A stretch of DNA of 64,000 nt from Paramyrothecium sp. XJ0827 (taxonomy: Eukaryota > Ascomycota > Sordariomycetes > Hypocreales > Stachybotryaceae), in NCBI GenBank assembly GCA_020881915.1, contig JAJFPB010000007.1, positions 1,860,001-1,924,000 of the forward strand. Direction: 5' to 3'. Shown here piece by piece: positions 1 to 9,960 of this stretch. The notes under the pieces were generated by a model. It was given only the letters and a program-made list of their open reading frames with translations. It did no database searches and was not told where the DNA came from. A program made the translations under genes and the position numbers. Positions within the stretch are counted from its first letter, which is position 1. Every line of letters starts with the position of its first letter.

Positions 1-1
1 T

Positions 2-160
2 GCCACAACCTCCTTGTCTGAGGCAGATGAAGACGGAGGCATGAACAAGCCTCCGAGGCCAGCGGCATGGCCACGATCGTGGAAAATGATAGGAGCCAGG
101 GAGAACGAGTCGCAGTCGCCCGCTTCCAGAGAATTCTCGCTCATTGACTACCGCCCATGA
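2..160 (+). CDS. C-terminal fragment of an unidentified protein, cut by the window edge
   Basis: Frame +2 is open from the first bases of the window to a TGA at 158-160, giving about 52 codons. The predicted tail is hydrophilic, with an acidic stretch (EADEDGG), a proline/tryptophan-rich part (KPPRPAAWPRSW) and the ending SLIDYRP. Fifty-two open codons in DNA of this composition is suggestive but not proof. The next plus-strand gene starts 700 bp further on, which leaves room for a terminator and a promoter. The product was not recognised. The alternative is a chance open frame in a 3' region. Confidence 0.4.
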   Translation, partial: ATTSLSEADEDGGMNKPPRPAAWPRSWKMIGARENESQSPASREFSLIDYRP

Positions 161-864
161 TTCCTGGTCCAAGGATCAAGTAAGGTTGGTTCTAGATTTA
201 GATGAGACGGGCCGCCGTTATTTGGACCTCACGATTCTAGAAGATGATTGAGAAGCCGCCAAAATAACCTCGCAAGGCCTACCTTGACGGCCGCCAACGG
301 GGAATTCAGGCCGCTCCTGTGTTTGATCAGACCATTCAGGCATCAGTTATGCCGTCCTGCTATTGTGCCACAGCTATATCGACACACTTCCATCACAATG
401 ATTTGTTCGTCACCGCCCCATGTGTGTGACGAGAAACTACCCTTTTCGGCCGCATCCTTACCAGTGCAACCCAGCGCTACGGGCGATCATTGGCTGCCCG
501 GCATGTCAGGGGTCCTGACACTCGGCGCTTGCACGCCGCTCGAAGCCAATCAACGCAATGTGACGTTTTAGCGTTCCATTCTTGGCAACAAGCGGGAATC
601 TTCAAGCCCGCCAACGTACCCAATAATGGCCCCCGGCGGCAAGTGATGCACGCAAGTCTGCCGGCAAACGACATCTAGGGGCTTGCAGTCACCCGCAGCT
701 GATGGACTCTCCTTTGGCCATGGATTCGTTCGACTGCATATATTATTGTCCAGCCTTCCTCTACCCCGCCGCAAGATTGTTGTCGATATACAGTACCGCA
801 CACGATTTTATTTACACAACTATCTACACTGAAAACAACCACCAGTATCCAAGACAAGAAAGCC
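161..864. other. Intergenic region upstream of the small membrane-protein gene
   Basis: No frame here has plausible coding character. The last 150 bp before the ATG at 865 are rich in A and C (for example ACAACTATCTACACTGAAAA, 817-836) and probably hold the transcription start and 5' UTR. No repeat or RNA gene was seen. Confidence 0.5.
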
Positions 865-1395
865 ATGGCTGCCTCGACAAGCGGAAGTTTCCCACTGCCC
901 ACAGGCATTTCTTTTGACGGAGATGCTGGAGGCACGACTGCCCCAGGCGTCGGCACTGGAGACGATGCAGGGGCGTCTGGTGACAGCTATGCAAACTCGG
1001 TATCACTATCCACGGGTGGCATCATCGCCATTGTTGTCGTTGTCGTCGTAGTGAGCATCCTCGGTGGTGAGTTTGCCATTGCGCATGGTCCTCCATTTTC
1101 CGCCTTATGCTAAATCCTTCCAGCCTCAACAGCAGCACTGTTCTTCATTGCGAAGAAGCGAGAATGGACGATCAAAGAGACCATCAGAAGATCGGCACGC
1201 AAGGTCGTCACGGTGCTTACACCAAGGAGGACCGAGTTCCCCGATTCGGTCAAGAACTTGGGGGGCTCCTCCCGCCGAACACGCACAAGGCTCGCTGACG
1301 ATGTGCCGCCAACCCCAAGACTGCGACCGGAAGATGTTGAAAAAGGCCTTGCCCAAGCAGAGGCCCGTAACAAGTCTCGCAAATGGGGACGATGA
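865..1395 (+). CDS. Small single-pass membrane protein (157 aa)
   Basis: The model has two exons, 865-1066 and 1124-1395, split by a 57-nt intron (GTGAGT ... CCTTCCAG). The join is phase 1 and carries the transmembrane helix on without a break: IIAIVVVVVVVSILG then ASTALFFIAKKREW. The ATG at 865 lies in a good context (AAGCCATGG). The first 50 residues are low in complexity, rich in Gly, Ser, Thr and Asp, with no cysteine and no cleavable signal peptide. One helix (about residues 53-75) follows, then a strongly basic tail of about 80 residues (KKREW, RRSARK, TPRRT, SRRTRTR) ending in KSRKWGR. By the positive-inside rule the tail is cytosolic. I know of no function. The head-TM-tail layout recalls fungal plasma-membrane sensors or anchors but lacks a WSC domain. 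It is convergent with ENP2. Confidence 0.75.
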
Positions 1396-1599
1396 GATCG
1401 TGGCCCAGAGACTTTCAGTAGCAGTCGCTTCATTTCGTCCTTTCTCATCTGACTGATATGTGTGGTTTTGGCGTGTCAAACGGGGTTTTGTATCATTAGC
1501 GTTTTTCTAGAATGGTTCAATGTCGAATGCAAGGGTATAAATATCAAGAGCCTAGCGGTTTGCTCCTAGCCTTGGGTCCAAATACAACAAGTTACTTCA

Positions 1600-3534
1600 T
1601 CACATCTTCCTGAAGGTATTGGAGCTAGCGCTCCGTCGGTTTCCGGTAGCCTTCCTGGGAAGAGTCGGCGCTTCCTCGACAGCTTGCTTCTTCTTCTTTG
1701 ATTCAGGTACAAATGTAACCTGTCGTTCCCCAACGACTTGTCCACGTTGTGCCCTTTCGGCACGACCAGTTTTCTGCTGTCTTGAGCCAAGGGCAGTGTC
1801 TCGTATGCGGCCACCTTGATTTTGTGTTGATGTAACGCGCATAACGACATCCTCACTCTGTTCCTTTAAGTCGCGAATATCGTCATCAGCATCGTCGCTT
1901 GATTCATCCTCAGAATCCTGTGCTTGGTATCGTGTTGGCGCCTTGGAATCAGGTTGGTCGACCATAGTGCTGGGGTTAAGCGCTCGGAACTCGCGACTTG
2001 TTTCATCGACCGCGAAGTCTTGATCCTCAAACAGCTTGGCGAAACGATCGTCGCCGAGAACGCCAACCTTCTCGTCAACCTGGTCCCTGTTCTCCTGTTT
2101 CTTGAGGATCTTGTCGACCAATTTCTGATTGACCTTGACCTTCTTGTTACCTCTAATTCTGCTAGACCGCTCCTTCTCAACCTTGTCCTTAACACGCTTC
2201 ATACGTTCCTCTTCCCAGACATAAGGGTTGGCAATCAACCTAGCCTGTTCGTATAGCTTGGATGCAACGAAGTAACCATGCATGTAAGGTCTCAGGAGGT
2301 TCGTCTTGCCGATCAAGTGAGCCAGGCTGAGCTGTTTGAGATCCGGCAGAGTCAAGAATTTGTAGTTGTCATAGGTCTCGGTGCGGACCTCTTCGGCCAT
2401 TTCTTCGACCATGTTGTCCAAGAAGGAACACCATCTGGGCGCAGGTCCAAGTTGGGGGATGAAGAAAGCATGTTGCTGTTTGCCCTCGTTCGCGGTGAGA
2501 ATCATGCCCGTATCCTTGCACCAGACAACATCATTGAGGTCAACCACGGGCTCAACAGATGTCCACGGCTCTCCTGAAGCCTCGTCCCAAAGCTTGATGA
2601 TGCGCTTGTCGGCAGACAAAATCTTCTTTTCGCCCGAAGAGTTGGTGGTATGAATAATTTTCTTCACTGCAAAACCGTAACCGTGGTCTTTCCTCAACAT
2701 TGGTACTGGTCTTCGAAGGTCAAAGATCTGCATCATGCCAGTAGAAGAGCCCGTAGCTATGGATAAGCCCGAGGAGGCAAAATCCAGAGCGGTGATTTCC
2801 CCATCATGACCGCCTAACAAGGCGACCCGCGACTTGGAACGGGGATCCCAGAACTCGACTGTCCCTAAAGACGTTCCGAAGGCCAACAGATTGTGAGTAT
2901 TTTCTGCGCTGGCTGCAGTATTAACACTTCCCACGCCAATGCCGCCTTGGAGACCGCCTCCTGTGAGCTCGTCGTCGCCACCGACATCAATCTGATACGA
3001 CTTCATGAAGCGCCCCTGTTCAAGATTCAGACGGAAGACCTCACCCTTGCCGTCCGCATCAATGCCCACGGCAGGAATCAAGGCTTCGGTTGACTGGCGG
3101 TCGTATAACAAGTCCCGGCCGTATCTGGGAATGCGCACTTCGTAATGGCAACCCATAGGCGTGTGGAACTCAATTCTGCGATCGGTCTGGAGGTGTAGAG
3201 ATTTGGAATAGTCGGTCGATAGTAACTCGAAAGAGTGGTTCAAAGAGTTCGTGTGGCGGGCGAAGGAGAGAGAGAGCTGGGGGAGGTTGTGGACATGGAT
3301 CTGAGGTTTGTAGGTACCAGTGCTCATGACCCAGTCACCATCCTCACTGATCCGTATGCAGTTGCTGGCCTCTTCGAACTCGAAGTCCTGAAGCAGCTCA
3401 ACGCGACTTTGGTACTCGGGATCATTCTTGAGACTGCGCTTCCGCCGCCGCGCAAGCCAATCTGGAAGGGGCCTCGCCGTGGAGGCACCAGAGATGGTGT
3501 AGACGGGGACCGTCCCCGGGTTGGAGAGCTTCAT
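1600..3534 (-). CDS. ENP2: ENP2, WD40/NUC153 ribosome-biogenesis protein (644 aa)
   Basis: Single-exon gene. The first true ATG is at 3534 (MKLSNPGTVPVY); the in-frame codon six bases earlier is TTG. The N-terminus follows yeast Enp2 closely: LPDWLARRRKRSLKNDPEYQ, then RVELLQDFEFEEASN and TGTYKPQIHVH. WD40 repeats fill about residues 30-360 (for example LLGGHDGEITALDFASSG). A NUC153 motif, LGDDRFAKLFEDQDFAVDE, sits near residues 480-510. The C-terminal 130 residues are charged and acidic (SEDESSDDADDD), with basic KKKK patches typical of nucleolar proteins. The family acts in the SSU processome during early 18S rRNA maturation (human NOL10). Length is normal for fungi. The 3' end faces the small membrane-protein gene about 200 bp away. 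Confidence 0.95.
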   Translation of the reverse strand: MKLSNPGTVPVYTISGASTARPLPDWLARRRKRSLKNDPEYQSRVELLQDFEFEEASNCIRISEDGDWVMSTGTYKPQIHVHNLPQLSLSFARHTNSLNHSFELLSTDYSKSLHLQTDRRIEFHTPMGCHYEVRIPRYGRDLLYDRQSTEALIPAVGIDADGKGEVFRLNLEQGRFMKSYQIDVGGDDELTGGGLQGGIGVGSVNTAASAENTHNLLAFGTSLGTVEFWDPRSKSRVALLGGHDGEITALDFASSGLSIATGSSTGMMQIFDLRRPVPMLRKDHGYGFAVKKIIHTTNSSGEKKILSADKRIIKLWDEASGEPWTSVEPVVDLNDVVWCKDTGMILTANEGKQQHAFFIPQLGPAPRWCSFLDNMVEEMAEEVRTETYDNYKFLTLPDLKQLSLAHLIGKTNLLRPYMHGYFVASKLYEQARLIANPYVWEEERMKRVKDKVEKERSSRIRGNKKVKVNQKLVDKILKKQENRDQVDEKVGVLGDDRFAKLFEDQDFAVDETSREFRALNPSTMVDQPDSKAPTRYQAQDSEDESSDDADDDIRDLKEQSEDVVMRVTSTQNQGGRIRDTALGSRQQKTGRAERAQRGQVVGERQVTFVPESKKKKQAVEEAPTLPRKATGNRRSASSNTFRKM

Positions 3535-4570
3535 GACCAAATGGCAGCGAGGAGAATTTCTTCAAAGTGCTGCCGGTGGTTCTTGACTCTGGATGAAGAA
3601 CAATGCCAGAATTTCTCGGTAAAAGAAAAAAATCTGGACCCCACGCCGGTTCCCGAGACTTCGGTGAGCCAAGCCCCACATGCCGCAAGACCTCCGAGGT
3701 ACGCTTGGGCTCGCAGGGTTTTGCTGCAATCCCTTGCACAACCTAGCCTTGCTGTGCGTACCTGCAAAGTAGCGACGATGCAGACGTGCGATAAGATAAG
3801 CCTTCAGTTGCCTGCACCTACTACGTGATACCTTCAGTAAAGAAAAACCATTAGGAAGAAGAATCCTTGGTAAGAGTATAAGGAAGATGCGTCATGTTCG
3901 ATGGAAAATCTGGAACTTGGTGATAAATATCTTGGTATCTGACTTTCAGGATGTAATCCAGCTCCCGTAATTAGGTGGTAGGTCACAACCTGAAGGTAGG
4001 TAGTTTTTGCAGCGCCCTTGCCAGTCTGACTGGGTACCTCGATTGCATGCCATTCAACAGGAATCGCGCTAACAATTCATGGCCCACAACGCACCTCTAT
4101 TGGACCACCCCTCCCGCTACGACAGGTACGTTACCAGTTCCTTTGGACCCTTGCCACGTCTGGAGACAGCTACCTTGCCTGCCATCCCGGATTGACTTCC
4201 TCCTGTCACCGTTCCGGAACTGCAACAGCGAACCTGTCGCGCGCGCAGCACCGGGCAGCCTGTCAAGCCGCCATTGGAAAGCAGGTCATTACAGAAATCG
4301 CTACAGAGACTCGACTTCGCAAACCGCGCTCTCTTGGCAAGTTGCGCCGGCAGAGAGATGATCGATTAACCTCACAACTCGGAGATGGAGCCCAGCAAGT
4401 GGACAGAGCCGTTTCCTTTTGCATCTCCGCCCAGACAGACAACAAACAATACTCTGGAAGCATACCTCTAGCCTCGAGAGTTATCCTTGCACCCTTCGGC
4501 TGTCGGGACAACTGGCTGGGAAGCCCTCATACGTCCCGGTGAACCGCCATCCTTCGCAGAGCCAGTCGAC
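3535..4570. promoter_or_regulatory. Divergent promoter region between ENP2 and the Med13 gene
   Basis: About 1 kb separates the two divergent ATGs. Several frames are open for about 100 codons, but none has family character or good start context. Near the Med13 side lies a pyrimidine/adenine-rich leader (4430-4470). No RNA gene or repeat was seen. Confidence 0.5.
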
Positions 4571-7500
4571 ATGGAGACTGGAGAATATGAAACTAATACG
4601 CTAGTAATTGTAATTTTTCTCATCCTGTTGAGTTTTCTGCCTGCTAACTCGACTGGGAAGAATAATATCGCGTCAATCAATTTTCGAGTATATGTCCCCG
4701 CACCTACTCAATCGCAAACCTTCCCACCGGCCGCGCTTGATGTCGAAGCTGCACTGAGAGACGACGGCAACATCGCTTTGTACGATGCAAATAAGCGGGC
4801 AATATGGGTGTTCCGACTCAATATCAAGGACGGCAACGATGACCTCTCGGACATTGGACCCAATACCACTCTCGAAGTAGCTGGTTTTACTCTACAATCG
4901 GCAGAAGAAGGCCAACTCGAACCGGTCACTCTGCCGAAGAATAGTCGCCAAGCTGGCCCCCCGAGCTACACTCCTACAAGCTCTGCTTCAAGCAATTCGG
5001 CTATAGAGCAGCAACAAAGGAATGCATTCATCTCGCCTCCGCAAACCACAAGCGCTGTCTTAAACGATCAAGATGTTAAAGCCACCGGCTCTGGAACTGA
5101 TTCAAAATCCGGGCAAGCAAACCAAAAGCTTGTATATGAGAATTTTATCACCGCTGTACTTCTGACAGTGTCAGTGGCATTTTGTCGCTCCGCTGACGCA
5201 CTTCCTTTGAATTACCGGACAGTATTGCTTGCTACGGACGCGGGGACGTGCGATGAGTCTGATCCTGCATGGGCTGATAGAGATTTAATTCTTGGGTGTT
5301 TTAGAGGCTACCTGACCACAGCTGGAGCACTATTAATTAGTCTACGGGTCTCTCAGTGCAAAGGCCTTCATTGCTTGGGAAGTACAATTGCAAAACAGGC
5401 ATATCCAACACAATCAATCCTCGCAGCACCTTTCGGGCTGCTCCCGCAAGAGCAGTCTCACTATAATTCAGATACAGGACCAGCAAGTCTTGCAAACACA
5501 CCAAATCCTCAAGCGCTCTGTGTGCGGCCGGCTGCGGATTTGCCTTATTCCGTATGGAGACAAACCTGCCTGAAAGTTCTCCGGTTGCGAGGTGTCAATG
5601 GCTCATTGCTCAAGGACTGTTCCTGGGTCAACTTATCCATACCAAAGAACAGGTCTTATGAGCAGAAACATGAAACCAAAGAAGGGCAAGGCCTAATGGC
5701 ACTGACTGCCGTGCCTTGGCCTGCAGTGCTGTGCTTTCGGAGGAAAACCCTTGAGATCACATCAACCAATTTAATAGGCCAAACCATGCTGAGCGGTCAT
5801 GAAGAGAACCATGATCCTTTAGGTGATGCCTGCGGTTGGCATAATACCAGTGAGGAAAGGGAGGAAAGGGCTTCGAAGCGGAAAATTGACCGTACCCTCA
5901 CGGCTGCCAAGGAGGTGAATGAACCAGACATGAATTCCCGCAGAGCTGGTGGGCAATCACCTCTAGCTCTTCGACGTCCCAGTACTGCCACAGCCATCAC
6001 TGGCACCATGTATCCTACTCCTCCGGACGGAATACAGCAATTCAATGGAGTGACGCCCTCCCTTGATGACGCGATTTCGAGTCCCATGAACGCCGCCCCT
6101 ACAAGTGCAGTAGCAGACACGGAGGCAGTGGTCCACCCAGATAGCGCAAACGAGGATTTCAGTACCTCCAATGAGAACGATCTTACCGAAAACAGACGAG
6201 ACCGAAGCGACAGCAACCTGCTCAATGATGCCGAGAATATGTTTGGGGATATGGGAGGCGATATGTTCGGTGACAACGACATCACCGAAGCAGATTTCAA
6301 CTTTTTCGATGAACAACCGGATGACGAAGCCTTCGACATACCTATGGTCGATCCTCCACTACCTGACCCTCCGAAGGAACCTCCACAAGAGCTGCCAAGC
6401 CATGAATCGTCACCAATCACGACCGCTGGAAATCCTCCGCCGCCCAGCACCGAAAGCAACTCCGTTGTTTTTGCAAAGCCAGAGTTGAAACATGCTAGAA
6501 GCTCCTTGAATGACAATGGCGCGACTAAGAAACACACCGGAAAAACTGCAATCTCATCGAAGCGGGAGTCGAGTCCCTTCAATCCACAGACTGTATACAA
6601 ACGTGTACGATCGTCTTTGGCAACACCTGGATCAACTTTGCAATCAGACTCGATAACCTTTGATAACAAGTCAAAGAACTTTGGCAGGATTGATCTTGGT
6701 ACAAGCCTGCCAGTGATTAACAAGAAGTACGAGCAAGGAGGAATGTTTGACTTCCATAAGGCTGCCAATGCTGAAAAGCCTAAACCTGGGCAGAGGCTAG
6801 TCCCGGAGACTGACTATCTGAAAAGGCATGGTAAACACAGCATGGACCAGAAAGCGCGCCTTCTCGCTGTAGGAGCCTTGGTTAAGGGAATCACCGAACT
6901 CGAGGTACCATCTTCGAATCCAAGCCCCCAGAAATTGGATATGCAGGACTCCGATGGCGATGACAACTCTGCTGAGTCAGATCTGGATGATGCCAGTTCT
7001 ACTGATGAAGAGCCGGGCTCGCCTTTGAAGGCTCACTCAAAGTCAGGGGTAGTTGAGGACGATGTTGCATCCCATGTCACTTCTGTTAGAGACAATGATT
7101 TTCTTGATGAACCTGAACAGCAACTTGTTATTGAGCTGCCACGCGCTTTCAGGCCTGACACAGTAGAGCACTCTATCACGAAGTATTTCGCCGAACCCGA
7201 ACCTCTAGCAGCAGAGCCTGGCCTTAATGACAATGATCTGATTCAAATTGCCCAGCTGCTTACAGAACAAGCCGCCACGGGTAACCTGGAAATCTCTGGT
7301 CTACATCACGACGAAACCATTCAGCCAATCACAAGACTGAAGCAGCAAATTCTGGCCAATAGTGCTCGAAAATCGATCCAGGCCCTTGAGGGTATTGTGC
7401 CGTCGATTCTTGGAGGGGCGTCTTCACTCCGCTTGAAGGCACTGCTTGACATCCAGGATATGGCACATATAACGCAGCCGAGTCGCTTACAGCCACGGCC

Positions 7501-9166
7501 CGTACCTGGCCGAGACCCGAACGCAGAGCAACTGCGGCCTAGCAATCTTTACCAGATCCCGGGCCCACACCTTGAGGTTCGGAGAGCCGAGACCAAGATG
7601 TCCGTTCTCCCGTCAGCCATTGGATTTTGGGAGAGCTTAGGTCTAGCGCCGTCATCTGGCGCGAAAGACGTACGGGCTATTTGTGTGTTTCCTGGATGGA
7701 AAGGCATGGCAGAGAACGTCGGTACCTTTCTTGACCGAATGAAGAGCATTTACGAGTTGTTGAAATTGGGGGGCTTCGAAAACGTTCCGTTACCTGGGGA
7801 CCTGCGGGAGGGTATACTACCCTACGAAGTGGATCGAATCTCAACATCACCGGATTCCATGACGACTGGAAGCAGTTTCGCGTTGGTGGAAAGTATCGAA
7901 ACACTACGCGGTGCTATATCTGACCTAACAGCCATGGAAACGAACGTGGTTATTTACTTCGTGTATTCGCCCGGCAACCCTAGAACTATAGTCGAGGCTT
8001 GCACCGCGTTCCAGCGGCTATTTGAGTCTTATCAAAAGCAGCTTGCGATGCGTCGGGAGACGCCTCAGAATGACCTGGTCTTGCAACTTATATCCATGGA
8101 TTTCCTGTCGTCCCCGGACACTCTCGTTATTCCGTCGCCCAGCGATTTAATGAGAGTTTGCATTGAAACATACGACCGGTGCACTTTATTTAATGGGCCC
8201 ATGCCCGCTCCCGCAATCAGGTTGGAGCAACCTTTACCACGAAGCATCGATTTTAAGTTGAGCAGTACGCCATCCGCATCGTTGATGCAAGAGAATTCAA
8301 GCATCCATGTCGCCTATGCACAAAGTGTGGATGAGCGCTGGGTTACGGCTGCATGGACTGACGACCACGGCAACCAGCAGGCAACTGCATCTTACTGTCT
8401 TGCGAGACGTGGAAAGCCGGTGTCTACGTCAATGGATGAGATTGCGCACGAAATATGGGAATCTACGTTGGACTTGATCGCATCATGCAAAGTACATTGG
8501 CGGGTTGTTGTTACCAAATGCTCACCGATGGGCCAGCACGAGATTGAGTTCTGGCTTGATCTGGCTCGGACTGAGATCAAAGCAACTGTAACATTGATGT
8601 TGATCACGGTTGATACGGCTCCTTCTTTGCAGCTCATTCCTCCTCTTATCAACCTTACACCCACCACCACGGCGTTCTACACCACGCCAGTGTCCACTCC
8701 TCAGGCCAACATTGTGTCACCGGAACAAATCACAACACCAGCAACACCCATGCGAGAAGCGAGCAATGCTGGTGCCGCCACCCCAGGCGCTGATGGTACG
8801 ACCGAGGCCGAGTCCGACGCAGTCCTCATCGACGTCACGGACCAGACATGGGGCGGCATTATCGGGCATCGCCTAGGAAATCCGGCCGCGATGATGGATA
8901 TACAGCCCGCGCTTCTGAGTGGCTATCTTATCAAAAGGACAGGTAACAAAACGGAGGATACACCGACAGTGATGGAGGTGAACCTCATCTATGCGGATGC
9001 CGTACCTAGGGCTTATGAGAATCTAATGAGGGAGACGCTCAGCAACTTTCGCGGGTTGGGAACATTGGCAAGGGCACGAGGAATGGTAGATCGAGATGTT
9101 GACATTCGGCCATGGCACGTGGCTGCCGCCGAGAAGGCAGTCCGAGCCTTGTACTTACTCATGTGA
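4571..9166 (+). CDS. SSN2: Mediator complex subunit 13 (Med13/Ssn2/Srb9), 1512 aa
   Basis: The model has two exons, 4571-4603 and 4661-9166. The first encodes only 11 residues (METGEYETNTL). The 57-nt intron (GTAATT ... TGCTAACTCG ... GGGAAG) has a clear branch site and a length divisible by three, so the frame also reads through it. Exon 2 resumes NNIASINFRVYVPAP, the start of the Med13 N-terminal domain. The middle is disordered and acidic (FGDMGGDMFGDNDITEADF; PDPPKEPPQE). The Med13 C-terminal domain begins near residue 985 (IGFWESLGLAPSSG, ICVFPGWKGMAENVGTFLDR) and runs to the stop, ending AAAEKAVRALYLLM. Med13 links the CDK8 kinase module to core Mediator and represses RNA polymerase II transcription in the nucleus. 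The length suits filamentous fungi. Confidence 0.93.
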   Translation: METGEYETNTLVIVIFLILLSFLPANSTGKNNIASINFRVYVPAPTQSQTFPPAALDVEAALRDDGNIALYDANKRAIWVFRLNIKDGNDDLSDIGPNTTLEVAGFTLQSAEEGQLEPVTLPKNSRQAGPPSYTPTSSASSNSAIEQQQRNAFISPPQTTSAVLNDQDVKATGSGTDSKSGQANQKLVYENFITAVLLTVSVAFCRSADALPLNYRTVLLATDAGTCDESDPAWADRDLILGCFRGYLTTAGALLISLRVSQCKGLHCLGSTIAKQAYPTQSILAAPFGLLPQEQSHYNSDTGPASLANTPNPQALCVRPAADLPYSVWRQTCLKVLRLRGVNGSLLKDCSWVNLSIPKNRSYEQKHETKEGQGLMALTAVPWPAVLCFRRKTLEITSTNLIGQTMLSGHEENHDPLGDACGWHNTSEEREERASKRKIDRTLTAAKEVNEPDMNSRRAGGQSPLALRRPSTATAITGTMYPTPPDGIQQFNGVTPSLDDAISSPMNAAPTSAVADTEAVVHPDSANEDFSTSNENDLTENRRDRSDSNLLNDAENMFGDMGGDMFGDNDITEADFNFFDEQPDDEAFDIPMVDPPLPDPPKEPPQELPSHESSPITTAGNPPPPSTESNSVVFAKPELKHARSSLNDNGATKKHTGKTAISSKRESSPFNPQTVYKRVRSSLATPGSTLQSDSITFDNKSKNFGRIDLGTSLPVINKKYEQGGMFDFHKAANAEKPKPGQRLVPETDYLKRHGKHSMDQKARLLAVGALVKGITELEVPSSNPSPQKLDMQDSDGDDNSAESDLDDASSTDEEPGSPLKAHSKSGVVEDDVASHVTSVRDNDFLDEPEQQLVIELPRAFRPDTVEHSITKYFAEPEPLAAEPGLNDNDLIQIAQLLTEQAATGNLEISGLHHDETIQPITRLKQQILANSARKSIQALEGIVPSILGGASSLRLKALLDIQDMAHITQPSRLQPRPVPGRDPNAEQLRPSNLYQIPGPHLEVRRAETKMSVLPSAIGFWESLGLAPSSGAKDVRAICVFPGWKGMAENVGTFLDRMKSIYELLKLGGFENVPLPGDLREGILPYEVDRISTSPDSMTTGSSFALVESIETLRGAISDLTAMETNVVIYFVYSPGNPRTIVEACTAFQRLFESYQKQLAMRRETPQNDLVLQLISMDFLSSPDTLVIPSPSDLMRVCIETYDRCTLFNGPMPAPAIRLEQPLPRSIDFKLSSTPSASLMQENSSIHVAYAQSVDERWVTAAWTDDHGNQQATASYCLARRGKPVSTSMDEIAHEIWESTLDLIASCKVHWRVVVTKCSPMGQHEIEFWLDLARTEIKATVTLMLITVDTAPSLQLIPPLINLTPTTTAFYTTPVSTPQANIVSPEQITTPATPMREASNAGAATPGADGTTEAESDAVLIDVTDQTWGGIIGHRLGNPAAMMDIQPALLSGYLIKRTGNKTEDTPTVMEVNLIYADAVPRAYENLMRETLSNFRGLGTLARARGMVDRDVDIRPWHVAAAEKAVRALYLLM

Positions 9167-9960
9167 TTAGAGACATGGTTCTTGTGCATTTCTATACTGG
9201 GTTGCATGGGGTTTGGCCAGAACAGCCTTTGCCGGCGTCGGGACTTGGAAATTTCTGGGCATAGTGCCTTACATGAAAAGGCTGAACTTGGGGAATCGGA
9301 CAATCTGCATACAGGAAGTCATCGGTTGCCAAGCGTTTGAATGATGCCACTTTGTCGGATATGAAGCAATACAATGTGTGTTTCTAGGTGCTACGCTCCT
9401 GTGTGTCACAATCATGGGCAATGAACAATTACTGCACGCCTGACTGAACATAGGGAGTGCCGGGGCTTGAACGGACAACACTATTTTCCTAGGAAACCAG
9501 CGGAAAACCGAGAATCTTGCAGCAGCATGAAGTGTGACACATACACACAGATGACTCCCTAGTCTGACGTATCCACTATATAGCGTAAATTAAAACAGTT
9601 GCGTCGGTATGTAAGGCAGTGCTGCGTCGAGATGGTCGAGTTCGCGGTGAAGGAAGGTAAGAAAGGTATGCTTATACTGAGGCGGCCCGCTATGACGCAT
9701 ACACGGATGGAACGGCGGAACGCTCTGGTCGAGGCGACATTGACTAATTAAACCCTGCCGACCGACTCTGAATGAATAAATGATTGATGCCTAGAATCAC
9801 TGGGTAAGAAACACAGTGCCTTTCTCCGGCTATATCAGAGGTGCTTGCGAGCTCTCCGTTCAGCTCGCCTGTCGAAAGGCAGCACCAAATCTGACTCGCC
9901 CACCAACTTTCCAAGCGCAAATCTCAATGCAAGCACGCCTCTTCATATGGCTCTATCACA
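9167..9960. other. Intergenic region between Med13 and the F-box gene
   Basis: This is about 800 bp between tandem genes. It holds the Med13 3' UTR and the promoter of the next gene. A TATATAGCG sequence near 9579 is the only promoter-like motif I can point to, and it is 380 bp from the ATG. No coding frame is convincing. Confidence 0.45.

Noticed and set aside
5797..6768. 323-codon minus-strand frame inside Med13
   Set aside because: Antisense to the disordered acidic middle of Med13; serine/glycine-rich low complexity, with no independent start or domain.
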